A stretch of 6,001 bases of DNA from an uncultured Oscillospiraceae bacterium (GCA_934589665.1 CAKTOJ010000095.1:1-6001); one strand, 5' to 3'; positions 1-6,001 are shown, counted from the stretch's first letter. Notes: a model not told the origin generated them from the letters alone. Translations and numbers: made by a program.

Positions 1-2277
1 GGCCTGATCGTCCATGACCTCACGAGCGACGAGCGCCGCGCGGCCTACGCCGCCGACATCACCTACGGCACCAACAACGAGATGGGCTTCGACTACCTGC
101 GCGACAACATGGCCCTCTTCTCCACCGAGCTGGTTCAGCGCGGCCACGCCTTCGCCATCGTCGACGAGGTGGACTCCATCCTCATCGATGAGGCACGTAC
201 GCCGCTCATCATCTCCGGCATCGGGCAGAAGTCCACGGAGATGTACAGCCGCACGGAAGCCCTTGTCGCCCGCTTCCGCAAGAAGGTCATTGCGGAGACG
301 GACGAAAAGGAGGAAGAGGACGTCAACATCGACGCCGACTACATCGTCGACGAAAAGGCGCGCACCGCGACGCTCACCGCGCGCGGCATCGCCAAGGTTG
401 AGCAGTATTTTGACATTGAGAACCTCTCCGATCCCGAAAACTCCACCATCGCCCACCACGTCAATCAGGCCATCAAGGCCCACGGTGTGATGAAGCGCGA
501 CATCGATTATGTTGTCAAGGACGGTGAGGTCGTCATCGTCGACGAGTTCACGGGCCGTCTGATGTTCGGCCGCCGCTACAGCGAGGGACTGCATCAGGCC
601 ATCGAGGCCAAGGAACATGTCACTGTCGCCCACGAGAGCAAGACGCTTGCCACCATCACCTTCCAGAATTACTTCCGCCTTTACGCCAAGCTCTCCGGTA
701 TGACCGGTACGGCGCTGACCGAGGAGGAGGAATTCGGCACCATCTACAAGCTCGATATCATCGAGATCCCAACCAACCGTCCCATCGCGCGTATCGACGA
801 TCCCGACGTGGTATATAAGACCGAGGCCGCGAAGTACCGCGCGGTCATTGAGCAGATCAAGGAATGTCATGCCAAGGGCCAGCCCGTGCTCGTCGGCACG
901 GTGTCCATCGAAAAGAACGAGCACCTTTCCTACCTGCTCTCCCGCGAGGGCATCAAGCACAACCTCCTCAACGCGAAGAACCATGAAAAGGAGGCCGAGA
1001 TCGTCGCGCAGGCCGGTAAGTTCGGCGCGGTGACGGTCGCCACCAACATGGCCGGCCGTGGTACCGATATCATGCTCGGCGGCAACGCCGAATACATGGC
1101 CAAGAACGATCTGCGCAAGGCCGGTCTTTCCGACGAGCTGATCGCCGAGGCGACCGGCTATGCCGAGACGGACGATCAGGCCATTCTCGACGCCCGCGCC
1201 ATGTTCGCCGCCGCACTCGCCAAGCATAAGGACGAGATCGCCGGCGAGGCCGAGCGCGTGCGCGAGGCCGGCGGATTGTTCATCATCGGCACCGAGCGCC
1301 ACGACTCCCGCCGTATCGACAATCAGCTCCGCGGCCGCGCGGGCCGTCAGGGCGATCCGGGTGAGACGCGCTTCTACCTCTCGCTCGAGGACGATCTGCT
1401 GCGCCTGTTCGGCGGCGACCGCATCACAAACCTGATGGAAAAACTCAACCTCGACGAGGATACCCCCATCGAAAACAAGATGCTCTCGAAGTCCATTGAG
1501 AACGCGCAGACGAGCGTCGAATCCCGCAACTTCCAGTCCCGTAAGGCAACACTTGAATACGACGACGTGATGAACAAGCAGCGTGAGATCATCTACGGTC
1601 AGCGCAAGCAGGTGCTCGACGGACGCAATCTCAAGGATACCATTTTCAACATGATCCGCACCGGCATCACCAATCAGGTCACGCTCCACACCGGCGAGCA
1701 CGGCCAGCTGGACGAGGACGGCGTGCGTGATATCCTCGGCAGCCTTGAGGGCATGTACTTCCCGCGCGGCATGGTCACCGAGACGCCGGCCGAGCTTGCC
1801 GCCATGGGCGAAGAGCAGCTCACCGAAACCTTCTTCAACGCCGCCGTCACCACCTACGAGCGCAAGGAGGAGTCCATCACGCCGAAGATCATGCGCGAAC
1901 TTGAGCGCGTGGTGCTTCTGCGCGTGGTCGACGAATACTGGATGGATCACATCGACGCCATGCAGGAGCTGCGTCAGGGCATCCGCCTGCGCGCCTATGC
2001 GCAGGTCGACCCGATCGTGGCCTACAAGAAGGAATCCCTCGAAATGTTCGAGGAAATGATTGCCGCCATTCAGGATGAGACGGTGCGCCGCATCTTCTCT
2101 GCCCGCATCAAGAGCGACGAGGAGGTCAAGCGTGAGCGCGTGGCCGAGGGCATCGTCGCCTCGACCGCCGGCGACGGCAGCGTCAAGAAGCAGCCGCGCA
2201 AGGTTCAGAAAATCGGCCGCAACGATCCCTGCCCCTGCGGCAGCGGTAAAAAGTATAAGCAGTGCTGCGGCCGGTAA
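1..2277 (+). CDS. secA: Preprotein translocase motor ATPase SecA, 5'-truncated by the window edge
   Basis: SecA is the ATPase that drives unfolded preproteins through SecYEG at the cytoplasmic membrane. The frame is open from base 1, so 758 residues are visible. By comparison with known SecA the first roughly 140-150 residues, including Walker A, lie outside. Visible in order (visible-residue numbering): the [13 protein letters not shown] motif near 19-26; the Walker B box DEVD at 55-58; the preprotein cross-linking domain from about 75 to 220; [12 protein letters not shown] at 234-245; [10 protein letters not shown] at 348-357 and [12 protein letters not shown] at 443-454 in the second nucleotide-binding fold; the scaffold helix around 501-535; the wing/IRA1 region around 643-678; and a C-terminal SEC-C zinc motif with Cys 744, 746, 755 and 756. 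The last ligand is Cys-Cys, where E. coli has Cys-His. The inferred full length of about 900 residues is normal. The reading frame is intact. The first internal Met is at base 82 but is not the start. Confidence 0.98.
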   Translation, partial: GLIVHDLTSDERRAAYAADITYGTNNEMGFDYLRDNMALFSTELVQRGHAFAIVDEVDSILIDEARTPLIISGIGQKSTEMYSRTEALVARFRKKVIAETDEKEEEDVNIDADYIVDEKARTATLTARGIAKVEQYFDIENLSDPENSTIAHHVNQAIKAHGVMKRDIDYVVKDGEVVIVDEFTGRLMFGRRYSEGLHQAIEAKEHVTVAHESKTLATITFQNYFRLYAKLSGMTGTALTEEEEFGTIYKLDIIEIPTNRPIARIDDPDVVYKTEAAKYRAVIEQIKECHAKGQPVLVGTVSIEKNEHLSYLLSREGIKHNLLNAKNHEKEAEIVAQAGKFGAVTVATNMAGRGTDIMLGGNAEYMAKNDLRKAGLSDELIAEATGYAETDDQAILDARAMFAAALAKHKDEIAGEAERVREAGGLFIIGTERHDSRRIDNQLRGRAGRQGDPGETRFYLSLEDDLLRLFGGDRITNLMEKLNLDEDTPIENKMLSKSIENAQTSVESRNFQSRKATLEYDDVMNKQREIIYGQRKQVLDGRNLKDTIFNMIRTGITNQVTLHTGEHGQLDEDGVRDILGSLEGMYFPRGMVTETPAELAAMGEEQLTETFFNAAVTTYERKEESITPKIMRELERVVLLRVVDEYWMDHIDAMQELRQGIRLRAYAQVDPIVAYKKESLEMFEEMIAAIQDETVRRIFSARIKSDEEVKRERVAEGIVASTAGDGSVKKQPRKVQKIGRNDPCPCGSGKKYKQCCGR

Positions 2278-2383
2278 CGGACGTCGCTTATAAGCAGCAA
2301 AAACACACTCTCACGCGAGGGAATACTCCCTTTGAAGCCCCCAGAGAACACAACGACAAACCGCAGATAAATCGGAATTTGAT

Positions 2384-2390
2384 AAAGGAG
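2384..2390 (+). promoter_or_regulatory. Ribosome binding site of the small membrane-protein gene
   Basis: AAAGGAG lies 9 bases before the ATG at 2400. This sets the start of the small gene. The frame is open further upstream to an ATG at 2262, but that codon lies inside the end of secA, has no comparable site, and would add a non-membrane stretch unlike the rest of the protein. Confidence 0.75.
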
Positions 2391-2399
2391 TGCGATTGC

Positions 2400-2600
2400 A
2401 TGAAAAAAGGTGTCATTCTGAAAGTTATTAGTATTGCTTTTGCCCTCATAACCATTTTAGCAATCGCCTGTGCTATTACAGTCACAGGAAGTGGCTTCTT
2501 GGATTTGAGCAATATTGTGAGAGCTGTATGCATCGGAGTTGCTATAATCTGTGGTATTCTTGCATTTATAACTTGGAAATGCTCTAAGTCAAAAGCGTGA
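2400..2600 (+). CDS. Small two-helix membrane protein of unknown function (66 aa)
   Basis: I do not recognise a family. The protein starts MKKGVILKV and has two strongly hydrophobic segments, about residues 5-29 and 38-59, separated by a short loop (GSGFLDLSN). It ends with the basic tail KCSKSKA. Positive charges at both ends suggest both termini face the cytoplasm. Cysteines are at 24, 44, 51 and 61. The start is set by the AAAGGAG site; a longer version from 2262 would overlap the secA end and is unlikely. By my count the gene is about 38% G+C, while secA and pgeF are around or above 60%, and it uses codons such as ATA and TTA that the neighbours avoid. This may mean recent arrival or simply a membrane-protein bias. 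It lies between secA and pgeF on the same strand without a clear terminator on either side, so co-transcription is possible. That it is a real gene is likely but not certain. Confidence 0.68.
   Translation: MKKGVILKVISIAFALITILAIACAITVTGSGFLDLSNIVRAVCIGVAIICGILAFITWKCSKSKA
2539..2548 (+). promoter_or_regulatory. Possible internal promoter (extended -10) for pgeF
   Basis: TTGCTATAAT contains a perfect TATAAT at 2543-2548 preceded by the extended -10 signature TGC. It lies inside the small membrane gene. The nearest -35-like hexamer, TTGTGA at 2515-2520, is 22 bases away, too far for normal spacing, so any activity would rest on the extended -10. A start near 2555 would give pgeF a leader of about 138 bases containing the hairpins at 2637-2677. 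The surrounding gene is AT-rich, so a chance match is quite possible. Confidence 0.35.
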
Positions 2601-2636
2601 CCAATTCAAGTTTGTCGCTTTGATCTCTTTGTTTTC

Positions 2637-2677
2637 CCGCCGCAGGGCGGCATATTTCCCTGCGCGCCGCAGGCGCG
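2637..2677 (+). promoter_or_regulatory. GC-rich leader with competing hairpins before pgeF
   Basis: Three perfect inverted repeats share this stretch. Hairpin A pairs CCGCC (2637-2641) with GGCGG (2646-2650). Hairpin B pairs CGCAGGG (2641-2647) with CCCTGCG (2658-2664). Hairpin C pairs CGCGCC (2663-2668) with GGCGCG (2672-2677). A and C can form together, while B excludes both. Hairpin C ends two bases before the ribosome binding site AAAGGAGG (2679-2686). No T-run follows any stem, so this is not an intrinsic terminator. A role in translation, RNA stability or as a dispersed repeat is inference. Confidence 0.4.
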
Positions 2678-2692
2678 GAAAGGAGGCATTCC

Positions 2693-3511
2693 ATGTCTTT
2701 TACCGAACACAATGCCGGCGGTCTGATTTTTGATACCGCTGACGTACTTTCCGTTCCCGGTGTCCGCCACGCTTTCACGACAAGGCACGGCGGCGTCAGC
2801 CCCGCACCGTTCGACTCGCTCAACTTCGCCAACAACCGCGGCGACAGTGAGGAAAATATTCTCGAGAACTACCGCCGTCTCGGTGCGGCGGTCGGCTTTG
2901 ACGCCTCACGCGCCGTCGGCTGCCGCCAAATTCACTCCGATCTTGTGCGCGTCGCACGCGAGGAAGACGCGGGCCGGATCTGTTGGGACGAGCGCCCCTA
3001 CGACGCGGACGCCCTCATCACAAACGTGCCGAATCTTCCGCTGTTCGCCTATGGCACGGACTGCTGCATGATCACAGTTTATGATCCGACCTCGCGTTCC
3101 ATCGCCGCCATCCACGCCGGCTGGCGCGGAACAGTGAACGGCATCGTGCTCAAAGCGCTCGTTTCGATGATGAGCATTTACGGTGCAGATCCCTACACGA
3201 CCCGCGCGGCCATCGGCCCGGCCATTGGAAAATGCTGCTTTGAAACCGATGCCGATGTGGCCGACGCTTTCCACGAGCTGATGGACCCCGCTGTCGACGA
3301 GCTGATCGAAGCCCGCGGGGACAAATACCATATCGACCTCAAGGCCATCAACCGTCTGTGGCTGCTGCGCAGCGGGCTCGATCCCTCGCGCATCGATGTT
3401 CACCCCGACTGCACGAAGTGCCGTCCCGACCGCTACTGGTCGCACCGCGGAATGGGGGATCGCCGCGGCGGTATGGCTGCAGTCATCGCCCTGACGGAGG
3501 AAGAGACATGA
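2693..3511 (+). CDS. pgeF: Laccase-domain protein, PgeF/YfiH family (peptidoglycan editing factor, purine nucleoside phosphorylase)
   Basis: The 272-residue protein has the length and motifs of the YfiH/DUF152 (Cu-oxidase_4) family. Family members have been reported to act on purine nucleosides (phosphorylase and adenosine deaminase activity) and, in E. coli, to prevent L-Ser replacing L-Ala in peptidoglycan precursors. Visible motifs: HAFTTRHGGVS near 26-36; the QIHSD motif with His81; YGTDCC with Cys124; AAIHAGWRGT with His141, the three together matching the conserved metal or active-site His/Cys/His set; IGPAIGKCCFE near 174-184; HPDCTKC near 237-243; and the C-terminal SHRGMGDRRGG. It is expected to be cytoplasmic, as no signal peptide is seen. 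The start is fixed by AAAGGAGG at 2679-2686, 6 bases upstream. The stop overlaps the start of the next gene by ATGA. It could equally be annotated as a polyphenol oxidase-like protein, an older name for the same family. Confidence 0.93.
   Translation: MSFTEHNAGGLIFDTADVLSVPGVRHAFTTRHGGVSPAPFDSLNFANNRGDSEENILENYRRLGAAVGFDASRAVGCRQIHSDLVRVAREEDAGRICWDERPYDADALITNVPNLPLFAYGTDCCMITVYDPTSRSIAAIHAGWRGTVNGIVLKALVSMMSIYGADPYTTRAAIGPAIGKCCFETDADVADAFHELMDPAVDELIEARGDKYHIDLKAINRLWLLRSGLDPSRIDVHPDCTKCRPDRYWSHRGMGDRRGGMAAVIALTEEET
3496..3501 (+). promoter_or_regulatory. Ribosome binding site of the binding lipoprotein, inside the end of pgeF
   Basis: GGAGGA sits 6 bases before the ATG at 3508, within the last codons of pgeF. 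Together with the ATGA overlap it points to translational coupling. It also selects 3508 as the start over ATGs further upstream in the same frame (for example 3358), which lie inside pgeF and would place 50 residues ahead of the signal peptide. Confidence 0.8.
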
Positions 3512-5043
3512 CGCGCCGTCTGACCGCGCTTTTTCTGGCGCTCGTGCTTGCGCTCTCGCTCAGCGGCTGCTGGGAGGCCGAGCCTGAGCCGGACGGCTTC
3601 TGGGACGAAGCGCCGCCCGCCGACGCTTCAGAAACGCCGGACAGCACCGACCGCCCGCAGGTTGCCGCCTTCGCCCTCCCCTATCTGTCCGGGCAGAGCC
3701 TCGACCCCATCACCTGCATCGACGGCGTACAGCAGACTGTTGCCTCGCTGCTCTATGAGGGGCTGTTCGTGCTTGACGGACAGTTTGAACCGCAGCCGCT
3801 GCTGTGCCAGAGCTATACGCTCGACGCCGACGGCCTGACCTACACCTTCACGCTGCAAAGCGGCGTGACCTTTTCCGACGGCTCCGCCCTGAGTGCCAAT
3901 GATGTGCTCGCCACCTACCGGCGCGCCGCGGAGTCCGAACGCTACGCCGCCCGCTTCACAAACGTTGCGTCCATGCGTGTTTCCGGCGCGGCGCTGGTCA
4001 TCACGCTCTCCCGCGCGGACGCTCGCTTCCCCGCACTTCTTGATATTCCCATTGTCAAGGCGGGCTCGGAAAATATGACCGTCCCGCCCGGCACCGGCCC
4101 TTATCTTTTCGTCAACGATTCCGACGGCGCAGCGCTGATCGCCGGCGGCTCCTGGTGGCGCGGCAAGAAGCTCCCGCTCGAGCGCATCACGCTCGCCGCC
4201 GCCAAGGATAACGACACGGCATCCAGCCTGTTCGCCTCCTACGATGTCCACTTTCTGTTCGTCGATCCGACCGGCACGGAGGCTGTGCCGACCAGCGGCG
4301 AGCTGCAAACACTCGACGTCCCCACCTCCGCCATGCAGTATCTCGGCTTCAACACGCGTCACACGCTTCTTGCCAACGCCGCCGTGCGGACGGCCATGAG
4401 CGGACGCATCGACCGTGAGAATCTGGTTTCCGCTTTTCTGGCAGGACATGCAGACGCAGCGCAGTTCCCTATTCCGCCCGCCAGCCCGCTCTACCCAAAG
4501 GCCAAAACGTACCGCACCTCCGCGAGCGACTATGCCGCCGCGCTGGAGGGTGCCGGTCTCAGCGCCGCACATCCGCGCACGATGACGCTGCTGGTCAATG
4601 AGGAGAACAGTTTCAAGCGCTCTGTAGCGGAGAGCATCTGCGCCCAGCTTTCGACCGACGCGCTTCAGATCACAGTCCGCGCGCTTGCGTGGAACGACTA
4701 TCTTCACGCGCTTGAGAGCGGAAACTTTGACCTCTACCTCGGCGAGATCCGCCTGACGGCGGACTGGGATACCTCCACCCTTCTGGAGCCAGCCGGCGCA
4801 CTCAACTACGGCGCGTATGACAGTGAAGCACTGCTTGGCCTGTTTCAGTCCTTTCTTGCTGGCGGCGAGAGTGCTTCCAACGCGTACTTCACTGTCTTTG
4901 CCCGCGAAACGCCCTTTGCTCCCCTGCTCTTCAAATCCGGCTCGGTGCTCTCCAGCGCCGGTCTGATCGAAGGCATGACGCCCACGGCCTCCGTCCTGTT
5001 TTATGGTCTGGAAAACTGGACGTTCCATTTGAGCGCGGAGTGA
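3508..5043 (+). CDS. ABC transporter solute-binding lipoprotein, family 5 (peptide/nickel type)
   Basis: The 511-residue protein begins with a lipoprotein signal: two Arg, a Leu/Ala core and the lipobox LSGC with Cys21 as the lipidation site. It should be anchored on the outer face of the membrane. Residues 22-50 form an acidic, Pro-rich linker. The rest follows the SBP_bac_5 (OppA/DppA-like) pattern: TVASLLYEGLF near 78-87, GLTYTFTLQSGVTFSDGSAL near 109-128 followed by NDV, GTGPYLF near 195-201, QYLGFNTRH near 277-285, VRTAMSGRIDRENLV near 293-307 and DLYLGEIRLTADW near 408-420. Such proteins capture oligopeptides or related ligands for an ABC importer; the ligand here cannot be read from sequence. 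No permease or ATPase gene is in the window, so it may work with a transporter encoded elsewhere. It overlaps pgeF by four bases and is followed 44 bases later by a strong terminator. Length is normal for the family. Confidence 0.9.
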   Translation: MTRRLTALFLALVLALSLSGCWEAEPEPDGFWDEAPPADASETPDSTDRPQVAAFALPYLSGQSLDPITCIDGVQQTVASLLYEGLFVLDGQFEPQPLLCQSYTLDADGLTYTFTLQSGVTFSDGSALSANDVLATYRRAAESERYAARFTNVASMRVSGAALVITLSRADARFPALLDIPIVKAGSENMTVPPGTGPYLFVNDSDGAALIAGGSWWRGKKLPLERITLAAAKDNDTASSLFASYDVHFLFVDPTGTEAVPTSGELQTLDVPTSAMQYLGFNTRHTLLANAAVRTAMSGRIDRENLVSAFLAGHADAAQFPIPPASPLYPKAKTYRTSASDYAAALEGAGLSAAHPRTMTLLVNEENSFKRSVAESICAQLSTDALQITVRALAWNDYLHALESGNFDLYLGEIRLTADWDTSTLLEPAGALNYGAYDSEALLGLFQSFLAGGESASNAYFTVFARETPFAPLLFKSGSVLSSAGLIEGMTPTASVLFYGLENWTFHLSAE

Positions 5044-5087
5044 TCCGGCGCTGTATGCCGCCGCGGCAGAATGCAGCATAAAAAGTA

Positions 5088-5127
5088 AAAAAGAGGGATG
5101 GCTTGTCAGCAAGCCATCCCTCTTTTT
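5088..5127. terminator. Bidirectional intrinsic terminator between convergent genes
   Basis: A perfect 18-bp stem pairs 5088-5105 with 5110-5127 around the four-base loop TCAG. The GC-containing core (GAGGGATGGCTTG and its complement) is 13 bp. A run of A on the left and T on the right gives a U-tract to either transcript. It ends the plus-strand unit after the binding lipoprotein. For the minus-strand lipoprotein the stem begins in the stop codon itself (5127-5129), leaving no 3' spacer. Confidence 0.95.
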
Positions 5128-5684
5128 CACTCATAGCAGTAGTTTAAATCTACGGAGGTCACACCGTCGGCAAAGAACGGCGGAACCGTGCCGTCAGCGC
5201 TCTGCCGGAGGTTCAGCTCTTCACCCGATGGCGAAATGAGCACCGGATAGAGGCCGCACCTGTCCGTGCCGTCCGCATCCTTCAGGTCGAGCCGCAGGCA
5301 GTCGTCCTCCACGCCCCAGCTGCCGGCATAGCACACCGTCATATCTCCATCGTCCGCAGTGCGGCAGGAAAGCACTGCCTCCCCCGCATAAGGCTCGTCT
5401 GCGCCGCCCTTAAGCTCCAGAACCCAATCGTCCTCCGTTTCCCATACCGTCCCGGCAAGGCCGGTGTCCGTGGGCGGCAGCCACGCGCCGATGCCGTCAG
5501 TTGGGTGACTCTGTGCGTCGGCATCCGCAGCCGGCTGCCGGCTGCTCTCCGTTTCACTGCTCTCCGCTCCGCTCTGCACCGGCTGCTCCGGCCCGTCCGC
5601 CGTCCTGCCGCAGGCAGTAAGACTCAGAGCCAGCGCAAGGCTCAATACCAATGCCAGCAGGCGCTTCCATATCGTATACTTCAT
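5127..5684 (-). CDS. Small lipoprotein of unknown function (185 aa)
   Basis: I do not recognise a family for the mature part. The protein begins MKYTIWKRLL, continues with a Leu/Ala/Ser hydrophobic core and ends the signal in the lipobox LTAC, with Cys25 as the predicted lipidation site, so it should be anchored outside the membrane. Residues 26-65 form a low-complexity linker rich in Ser, Glu, Gln, Pro and Ala. From about 70 the sequence (GLAGTVWETEDDWVLEL and following) alternates short hydrophobic and charged runs with Gly/Asp turns, suggesting an all-beta fold, possibly a small barrel. Cysteines at 107, 118, 129, 143 and 183 could form disulfides. The start at 5684 is preferred because GGAG lies 7 bases upstream. 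An in-frame GTG at 5729 would put 15 polar residues before the signal and lies only about 14 bases from the predicted transcription start. The gene is convergent with the binding lipoprotein and shares its terminator. Confidence 0.82.
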   Translation of the reverse strand: MKYTIWKRLLALVLSLALALSLTACGRTADGPEQPVQSGAESSETESSRQPAADADAQSHPTDGIGAWLPPTDTGLAGTVWETEDDWVLELKGGADEPYAGEAVLSCRTADDGDMTVCYAGSWGVEDDCLRLDLKDADGTDRCGLYPVLISPSGEELNLRQSADGTVPPFFADGVTSVDLNYCYE

Positions 5685-5691
5685 ATTTTCA

Positions 5692-5695
5692 CTCC
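5692..5695 (-). promoter_or_regulatory. Ribosome binding site of the minus-strand lipoprotein
   Basis: On the minus strand GGAG is followed by TGAAAAT and then ATG, a 7-base spacing. This decides the start at 5684 rather than the upstream GTG at 5729, which has no similar site. Confidence 0.75.
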
Positions 5696-5735
5696 GTTCT
5701 CTGCCGGCAGCGGCAGTATTCTTCCTCACGCACCA

Positions 5736-5755
5736 TATTATGTGGACACATTATA
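5736..5755. promoter_or_regulatory. Operator-like dyad over the -10 and transcription start
   Basis: TATTATGTG and CACATTATA flank a central GA and are inverted copies with 8 of 9 pairs matching. The dyad covers the -10 hexamer and the predicted start point of the minus-strand lipoprotein promoter. A dimeric repressor bound here would block that promoter. I cannot assign it to a known regulator family, and part of the symmetry could follow from the -10 sequence itself. Confidence 0.45.
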
Positions 5756-5778
5756 GCACGGAACCATGCATTTGGCGA
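5750..5778 (-). promoter_or_regulatory. Extended -10 promoter of the minus-strand lipoprotein
   Basis: Read on the minus strand, TGCTATAAT gives a perfect -10 (5755-5750) with the extended TGn signature. With a 17-base spacer the -35 position reads TCGCCA (5778-5773), four of six matches to TTGACA. Transcription would start near 5743, about 58 bases before the ATG. This is consistent with a housekeeping sigma factor. Confidence 0.78.
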
Positions 5779-5802
5779 CAGAAAAATCAAATGAAAAGGG
5801 AC

Positions 5803-5814
5803 GTACCACGGTAC
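5803..5814. repeat. Short perfect inverted repeat upstream of the lipoprotein promoter
   Basis: GTACC (5803-5807) and GGTAC (5810-5814) are inverted around AC. The site lies about 25 bases upstream of the -35 of the minus-strand lipoprotein promoter and 35 bases before the next terminator. It could be an activator site, a small hairpin or part of a dispersed non-coding repeat. Nothing in the window decides between these. Confidence 0.4.
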
Positions 5815-5848
5815 CAATGTCATTAAGTTAAGCAAATCCGCGCACACG

Positions 5849-5888
5849 AAAAAATGCCCACCTCGATTTTTCGAGGTGGGCATTTTTT
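5849..5888 (-). terminator. Intrinsic terminator of the LysM gene (symmetric)
   Basis: A perfect 18-bp stem pairs 5849-5866 with 5871-5888 around the loop TTTT. The core TGCCCACCTCGA and its complement is 12 bp, and A6 and T6 runs flank it, so it can act in both directions. It lies 28 bases past the stop codon of the minus-strand gene entering from the right and separates that gene from the downstream lipoprotein promoter. Confidence 0.94.
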
Positions 5889-5916
5889 ATGCTTTCGTTA
5901 TGTGGTTTGCTTGTGC

Positions 5917-6001
5917 TTACTTCGCGGGCAGGACAATGACCTGTCCCTCGTAAATGGTGTTGGCGTTCACAAGACGGTCGGCGTTGCGCTCGAAAATGGT
6001 C
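5917..6001 (-). CDS. C-terminal end of a LysM-domain protein, cut by the right edge
   Basis: Only the last 27 codons are visible. On the minus strand they read TIFERNADRLVNANTIYEG followed by QVIVLPAK and a TAA stop at 5919-5917. This matches the second half of a LysM repeat: an I-E-N-helix, then N-x-I-Y-x-G-Q-x-(I/L)-x-(I/L)-P. LysM repeats bind N-acetylglucosamine-containing glycans such as peptidoglycan, so a cell-wall-associated or spore-coat role is likely. Any further domains lie outside the window. The fragment is too short for common ORF-length cut-offs. Its terminator follows 28 bases later. Confidence 0.85.
   Translation of the reverse strand, partial: TIFERNADRLVNANTIYEGQVIVLPAK

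Noticed and set aside
14..490. A 158-codon open frame overlapping secA in another frame
   Set aside because: It is made of Ser, Pro, Thr and Arg repeats typical of an off-frame translation and overlaps a conserved SecA segment.
2318..2331. AGGGA-ATAC-TCCCT hairpin after secA as a terminator
   Set aside because: The stem is only 5 bp and is followed by just a few T, so it is unlikely to stop transcription efficiently.
2262..2399. N-terminal extension of the small membrane protein to an ATG at 2262
   Set aside because: That ATG lies in the last codons of secA without a good ribosome binding site, while the ATG at 2400 has AAAGGAG at proper spacing and directly precedes the membrane segment.
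2906..3445. A 179-codon open frame on the minus strand inside pgeF
   Set aside because: It is antisense to a confidently identified gene, and its composition reflects the complement of GC-rich codons.
3628..5130. A 500-codon open frame on the minus strand opposite the binding lipoprotein
   Set aside because: It lies almost wholly antisense to a clear SBP_bac_5 gene, has no recognisable domain, is rich in Arg/Gly/Ala as expected for a GC-rich shadow frame, and would run through the bidirectional terminator.
5685..5729. Longer minus-strand lipoprotein from a GTG at 5729
   Set aside because: It would add 15 polar residues before a standard signal peptide, lacks a good ribosome binding site and is very close to the predicted transcription start.
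5689..5883. A 64-codon minus-strand open frame between the lipoprotein and the LysM gene
   Set aside because: It begins inside the terminator stem, spans the promoter and has no ribosome binding site or recognisable domain.
5898..5905. TTATGTGG, also present at 5738-5745, as a direct repeat or regulatory pair
   Set aside because: Eight matching bases about 160 bp apart can easily arise by chance, and the second copy lies downstream of the LysM stop with no promoter nearby.

Overview
This window looks like ordinary chromosome from a high-GC member of the Clostridia, probably the Oscillospiraceae/Ruminococcaceae group. That placement is an inference from three things: the SecA and PgeF (YfiH) sequences, the two lipoproteins with Leu/Ala-rich type II signal peptides, and strong AGGAGG-type ribosome binding sites in a GC-rich background. 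The genus cannot be fixed from the sequence alone.

Layout, left to right. Positions 1-2277 (+) hold the C-terminal five-sixths or so of secA, cut by the left edge and lacking the Walker A region. After a 122-bp gap comes a small AT-rich gene (2400-2600, +) for a 66-residue protein with two membrane segments. A GC-rich, hairpin-forming leader (about 2637-2677) precedes pgeF (2693-3511, +), a laccase-domain protein. pgeF overlaps by ATGA the start of a family 5 (peptide/nickel type) solute-binding lipoprotein (3508-5043, +). I see no good intrinsic terminator between secA and position 5043, so these four plus-strand genes may be read through as one unit, possibly with an internal promoter near 2543. 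A perfect 18-bp bidirectional terminator (5088-5127) closes the unit and also serves the convergent minus-strand gene at 5127-5684, a small lipoprotein of unknown function. That gene has its own extended -10 promoter, and a near-palindromic operator-like site covers the -10 and the predicted start of transcription. A second perfect 18-bp hairpin terminator (5849-5888) ends a minus-strand gene entering from the right edge, of which only the last 27 codons (a LysM-like repeat) are visible.

Functionally the window is about the cell envelope: protein export (SecA), a peptidoglycan-editing or purine-salvage enzyme (PgeF), three predicted membrane or lipid-anchored products, and a probable cell-wall-binding LysM protein. 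No RNA gene, CRISPR array, insertion sequence, phage gene or defence system was found. No stretch over 300 bases lacks a gene; the longest gap is 232 bases (5685-5916), which holds the promoter, the dyad and the terminator. The less ordinary points are the AT-rich small membrane gene, the competing hairpins before pgeF, the pgeF/binding-protein coupling and the operator-like dyad. I see no strong case for an entirely new system.
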